Assembly (NCBI GenBank): GCA_023277325.1
Contig: JALRIQ010000017.1
Span: forward strand, 1 to 8,645
Length of the DNA: 8,645 nt
Source: Bacteroidia bacterium
GTDB lineage: Bacteria; Bacteroidota; Bacteroidia; UBA8524
Direction: 5' to 3'
Under the pieces are notes generated by a model. The model was not told the origin of the DNA. It did no database searches and saw nothing but the letters and a program-made list of their open reading frames with translations. Positions 6,636-8,645 of this stretch are shown in pieces. A program made the translations under genes and the position numbers. The first letter of the stretch is position 1, and each line of letters begins with the position of its first letter.

Positions 6636-7694
6636 TTAGTTTGATGCAGTTAATGGTTTTACAAATGCGGGTAGCTCTCCAGTGAGCGATCCCAAAAAGG
6701 CTTCTATTGAGGCGATTTCTTCTGGAGTAAAAGTCTGTCCCAATTGAGTCTGCCCCATAATTTCAATGGCCTTCGCCAATTCTTTCACAGAACCATCGTG
6801 AAAATAGGGACCCGTTTTTTCAATGTTTCGCAGTGATGGCACTTTAAAGAAGTATTCATCTGCGTCGTTTTTGGTTACTTCAGCACGTCCTCGATCATGC
6901 CCAACAGATTGGGTATAGTCCCAATAAGGACCCTTCACCAATCCGAACTTTTGATAGAGTCCGCCACCTAAACCAGGCCCATTATGGCAAGAGATACATG
7001 CCTTATTCACAAAAAGATCCAATCCTTCTTTTTGCTGCGGGTTTAACGCATTTAGATCGCCTGCAATATAAGCATCAAATGGCGAAGGAGTTTGCAAACA
7101 CTCTTCGAAGGCTGCAATGGCCGAGGCGATATTATTAAAATTGATTGGGTCTGGATCATTTGGAAAAGCCAATGAGAAGATTGGCGCATAATCTGGAATC
7201 CCTTTGATTCTTTGAACGGCGGCATGCTCGCTTGGCAAACCCATCTCTATTGGATTTAAAATAGGACCCTTTGCTTGTTCGGTTAGGTTCTCTGCACGTC
7301 CATCCCAGAATTGAGCGAGATGGAAACTTGCATTATACACCGTGGGGCTATTTCTAGCGCCATTTTTTCCTTCATGGCCAGGGGATGTAGCCAAATTATC
7401 TACCCCAAACTTATCGAGCATATGACATGAATTGCAGCTAAGTTGATTGTTCCAACTCAAAGCCGTTTCCATGTAAAGCTTCTTTCCTAAAACAGCTTTC
7501 GGACTGCTTGGATCGCCGGGTGCAGGCATGCTGCGAAAAATACTGGCCGCTGTTTTTTGACGTGCAATATCAACCGAATCAACAGCAGAATCGCTGGTAC
7601 CATTCGATGTTGATGAAGGATCGCCGCAGGCAATAATTCCTCCTGCCAGCAGAGCGATGCCAAATAGCACAAGTAAAGATTGTTTATTTTTCAT
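6636..7694 (-). CDS. ccp: Di-heme cytochrome c peroxidase, lipoprotein form
   Basis: 352 aa. The N-terminal signal ends G-I-I-A-C with a probable lipidated Cys23, followed by a Ser/Thr/Asp-rich linker to ~45. Two c-type heme sites are seen: CNSCH at 87-91 (low-potential, peroxidatic heme) and CISCH at 233-237 (electron-entry heme). His107 in TSPGHEGKNG matches the distal ligand released on activation (His71 of the Pseudomonas enzyme), and Met313 in IEIMGQTQLG matches the axial Met of the high-potential heme, where MauG would have Tyr. RNSPTVYNASFHLAQFWDGR and TGPYFHDGSV are further CCP blocks. It reduces H2O2 to water in the periplasm. Length fits the family. It is first gene of an operon with the azurin-like protein. 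No clear Shine-Dalgarno is seen; a CRP/FNR-type palindrome lies about 91 bases upstream. The protein could also be annotated broadly as a CCP/MauG family protein. Confidence 0.95.
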   Translation of the reverse strand: MKNKQSLLVLFGIALLAGGIIACGDPSSTSNGTSDSAVDSVDIARQKTAASIFRSMPAPGDPSSPKAVLGKKLYMETALSWNNQLSCNSCHMLDKFGVDNLATSPGHEGKNGARNSPTVYNASFHLAQFWDGRAENLTEQAKGPILNPIEMGLPSEHAAVQRIKGIPDYAPIFSLAFPNDPDPINFNNIASAIAAFEECLQTPSPFDAYIAGDLNALNPQQKEGLDLFVNKACISCHNGPGLGGGLYQKFGLVKGPYWDYTQSVGHDRGRAEVTKNDADEYFFKVPSLRNIEKTGPYFHDGSVKELAKAIEIMGQTQLGQTFTPEEIASIEAFLGSLTGELPAFVKPLTASN

Positions 7695-7732
7695 ACTTAC
7701 GTTCGTCGATTTATTTTAGTATAACACTTCAC

Positions 7733-7750
7733 CAATCAGATTGTTGATTG
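7733..7750. repeat. Inverted repeat CAATCA-N6-TGATTG in the ccp upstream region
   Basis: A perfect 6+6 inverted repeat with a 6-base spacer, 39-56 bases upstream of the ccp ATG. Just downstream of it, on the minus strand, is TATACT (7718-7723), a possible -10-like hexamer, which would put the repeat over the core promoter. Its half-sites do not match CRP or FNR consensus orientation. It could be a second operator or chance. Confidence 0.25.
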
Positions 7751-7784
7751 AATTACGAATTTCATTCATTTTCCCCATTTAGAA

Positions 7785-7800
7785 GGTGATTTATGTCACC
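7785..7800. promoter_or_regulatory. Candidate CRP/FNR-family operator upstream of ccp
   Basis: GGTGATTTATGTCACC is a perfect 5+5 palindrome with a 6-base spacer, giving GTGA-N6-TCAC, the core of CRP-type sites (TGTGA-N6-TCACA). It lies 91-106 bases upstream of the ccp start. CCP genes are often controlled by CRP/FNR-family regulators, so an activator site is plausible. The link to ccp is inference, and it lies close to the edge of an IS remnant, so chance origin cannot be excluded. Confidence 0.4.
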
Positions 7801-7833
7801 AAATTCGCAGCTTCCTCGCATTCATCCTTGTCA

Positions 7834-8247
7834 TTCAGGAAAAGCTATATGGCTTCGACCAATGATCATCAGCCGTGCTTAAAGGGGCTCAAGGTATACT
7901 ATACCAGTAACTCGCGCCTTCTCTCCCAACTTAAAATGGCCAAGGCGGATGGTTCCGCGCTAAAAGAGCTCATCCGCCTTAAACGCGTTGATGCTCGTAT
8001 CCTTGGTATTTTTGGAATATAACCTTTTGATCATCAATCCAGGATGTGACTTATGGACATTATTGAAGATCGACATGGAAACAAATCGACTATCATTACT
8101 TCGCGGTTACCTATCTCGCTATGGTATGAAATCATCGGAGATAACACAATAGCCGATGCTATTTTAGATCGAGTAGTACACGATGCACACCGAATAGAAT
8201 TACAAGGTGAATCCTTGAGAAAAAAAGCTAAATGGAAAAGTCAATAA
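7834..8247 (+). pseudogene. istB: IS21-family istB (transposition helper ATPase) C-terminal remnant
   Basis: About 138 codons in one frame, roughly the last 55% of a ~245-aa IstB. Recognisable blocks are KSYMA (equivalent to the Walker A end GKSY-x-A, here with R for G at 7837-7839), HQPCLKGLKVYYTSNSRLL, LKMAKADGSALKELIRLKRVD, then ILGIFGI where IstB has ILDDFG (Walker B). TAA (8020-8022) and TGA (8047-8049) interrupt the frame, with PFDHQSRM between them. The frame then continues LMDIIEDRHGNKSTIITSRL, GDNTIADAILDRVVHDAHRI and ELQGESLRKK, typical of the IstB C-terminus. The N-terminal part and the istA transposase are absent. With the Walker B acidic pair lost and two stops, the ATPase is dead. 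The 5' edge is uncertain, since homology fades just before 7834. It is the only plus-strand coding trace in the window and ends 185 bases before the mnmE stop. Confidence 0.9.
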
Positions 8248-8311
8248 ATAATACGCATTTTGAATGATGTTCAAGCGCCCTTTAAACACTCTCTTTTTCC
8301 AACCCTATTTG

Positions 8312-8356
8312 GGGGTCATTTTGGAGCGATTTTAAGGGGTCAATTTGTTCGATTTT
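8312..8356 (+). repeat. Two direct repeats of IS21-type terminal sequence (right end)
   Basis: Copy 1 at 8312-8333 begins GGGGTCATTTTGGAGCGATT and copy 2 at 8336-8356 begins GGGGTCAATTTGTTCGATTT. Both end CGATTTT, and they differ by a one-base gap and a few changes. Repeated terminal sequences that bind the transposase are a hallmark of IS21-family ends, and these lie 65 bases past the istB stop, as expected for the right end. The exact IS tip must lie between 8357 and the mnmE stop, but I could not fix it, and no target duplication can be read because the left end is missing. Confidence 0.7.
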
Positions 8357-8432
8357 CTCAAAAATATAAAATTATTAAATACTGTATAACAGACTGACAA
8401 GCTTTGTTTTACGGCAAGAATACTTTGATTGT

Positions 8433-8645
8433 TTACTTCCCGATACAAAACTTCCCAAAAATATTCCCCAAAAGGTCGTCTGGAGTGATCTCGCCCGTTA
8501 TATCACCTAAGTGGTGGATGGCGGTGCGAATGTCTTCGGCAAGTAGATCGCCAGTTTGTCCGTTTTGGATGCCGTAAAGGGCTGTTTGCAAGGCTTTGTC
8601 GGTGGCGTTGAGGGCCTCGAGGTGACGAATATTGCTGACGGTGGT
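8433..8645 (-). CDS. mnmE: tRNA uridine-34 modification GTPase MnmE, C-terminal 70 residues
   Basis: Only the end of the gene lies in the window. The visible part is helical ([40 protein letters not shown]) and closes with [18 protein letters not shown], ending in the CIGK tail that is almost invariant in MnmE/TrmE. The conserved Cys lies by the site for the folate one-carbon donor. With MnmG, MnmE installs the aminomethyl-type group on U34 of certain tRNAs. The helical region is the domain flanking the inserted G domain, which lies outside the window. The frame is open from the window edge to TAA at 8433-8435. No clear terminator is seen after the stop; the next sequence is the IS21 right end, so transcripts may run antisense into istB. 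Confidence 0.95.
   Translation of the reverse strand, partial: TTVSNIRHLEALNATDKALQTALYGIQNGQTGDLLAEDIRTAIHHLGDITGEITPDDLLGNIFGKFCIGK

Larger units (their letters stand above)
7834..8360 (+). mobile_element. Remnant of an IS21-family insertion sequence (right part only)
   Basis: It is made of the istB C-terminal remnant and the terminal-type direct repeats. The istA gene, the start of istB and the left end are missing, which implies a deletion that joined the inside of istB to the ccp upstream region. The boundaries are approximate. The element cannot move by itself. Confidence 0.75.

Noticed and set aside
7786..8022. A new 78-aa small protein upstream of mnmE
   Set aside because: Its C-terminal two thirds align with IstB blocks, and the same frame continues past two stops into the clear IstB C-terminus.
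8382..8392. CTGT-ATA-ACAG inverted repeat after mnmE as a terminator or IS end
   Set aside because: A 4-bp stem with a 3-base loop and no T-run is well within chance in AT-rich DNA.

Overview
The window most likely comes from a member of the Bacteroidota. The evidence is a TonB-dependent receptor with an N-terminal CarboxypepD_reg-like domain paired with a DUF4249 lipoprotein, several lipoproteins with short lipoboxes, an IS21-type istB remnant of the kind common in that phylum, and few clear Shine-Dalgarno sites. I cannot place it more finely. Every gene that looks intact lies on the minus strand; the only plus-strand coding trace is the dead istB remnant.

Layout, read in the direction of minus-strand transcription (high to low coordinates). 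8645-8433: C-terminal 70 residues of the tRNA-modification GTPase MnmE. 8432-7834: a decayed IS21 right end, made of a plus-strand istB fragment with two in-frame stops followed by two ~22-bp terminal-type direct repeats. 7833-7695: the upstream region of ccp, holding a GTGA-N6-TCAC palindrome of the CRP/FNR type. 7694-6113: an apparent operon of a di-heme cytochrome c peroxidase and an azurin-like blue copper lipoprotein, closed by a strong intrinsic terminator with a UUCG loop (6058-6092). 6057-5620: a broken pirin that has lost its N-terminal cupin half and carries an in-frame TGA. 5619-5466: 154 bases with no gene and no promoter I could call. 5465-2297: the TonB-dependent receptor and DUF4249 lipoprotein, separated by 4 bases. 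2239-1: kynurenine 3-monooxygenase, a DjlA-like TerB/J-domain protein and the start of a DUF4440/SnoaL-like lipoprotein, joined by overlaps of 11 and 4 bases.

Functional reading. Ccp and the azurin form a plausible cell-envelope peroxide-reduction pair, with the copper protein as electron donor. The receptor and DUF4249 lipoprotein form an outer-membrane uptake unit of unknown substrate; no SusD is present. Kmo hydroxylates kynurenine, for tryptophan catabolism or de novo NAD synthesis, while its two overlapping neighbours have no obvious link to that pathway.

I found no clearly new multi-gene system. The points most worth a second look are the doubly damaged pirin beside the ccp-azurin terminator, the IS21 remnant beside mnmE, and the CRP/FNR-type palindrome upstream of ccp. 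No stretch over 300 bases lacks a gene or a recognisable gene remnant, and I saw no tRNA, rRNA or CRISPR array.
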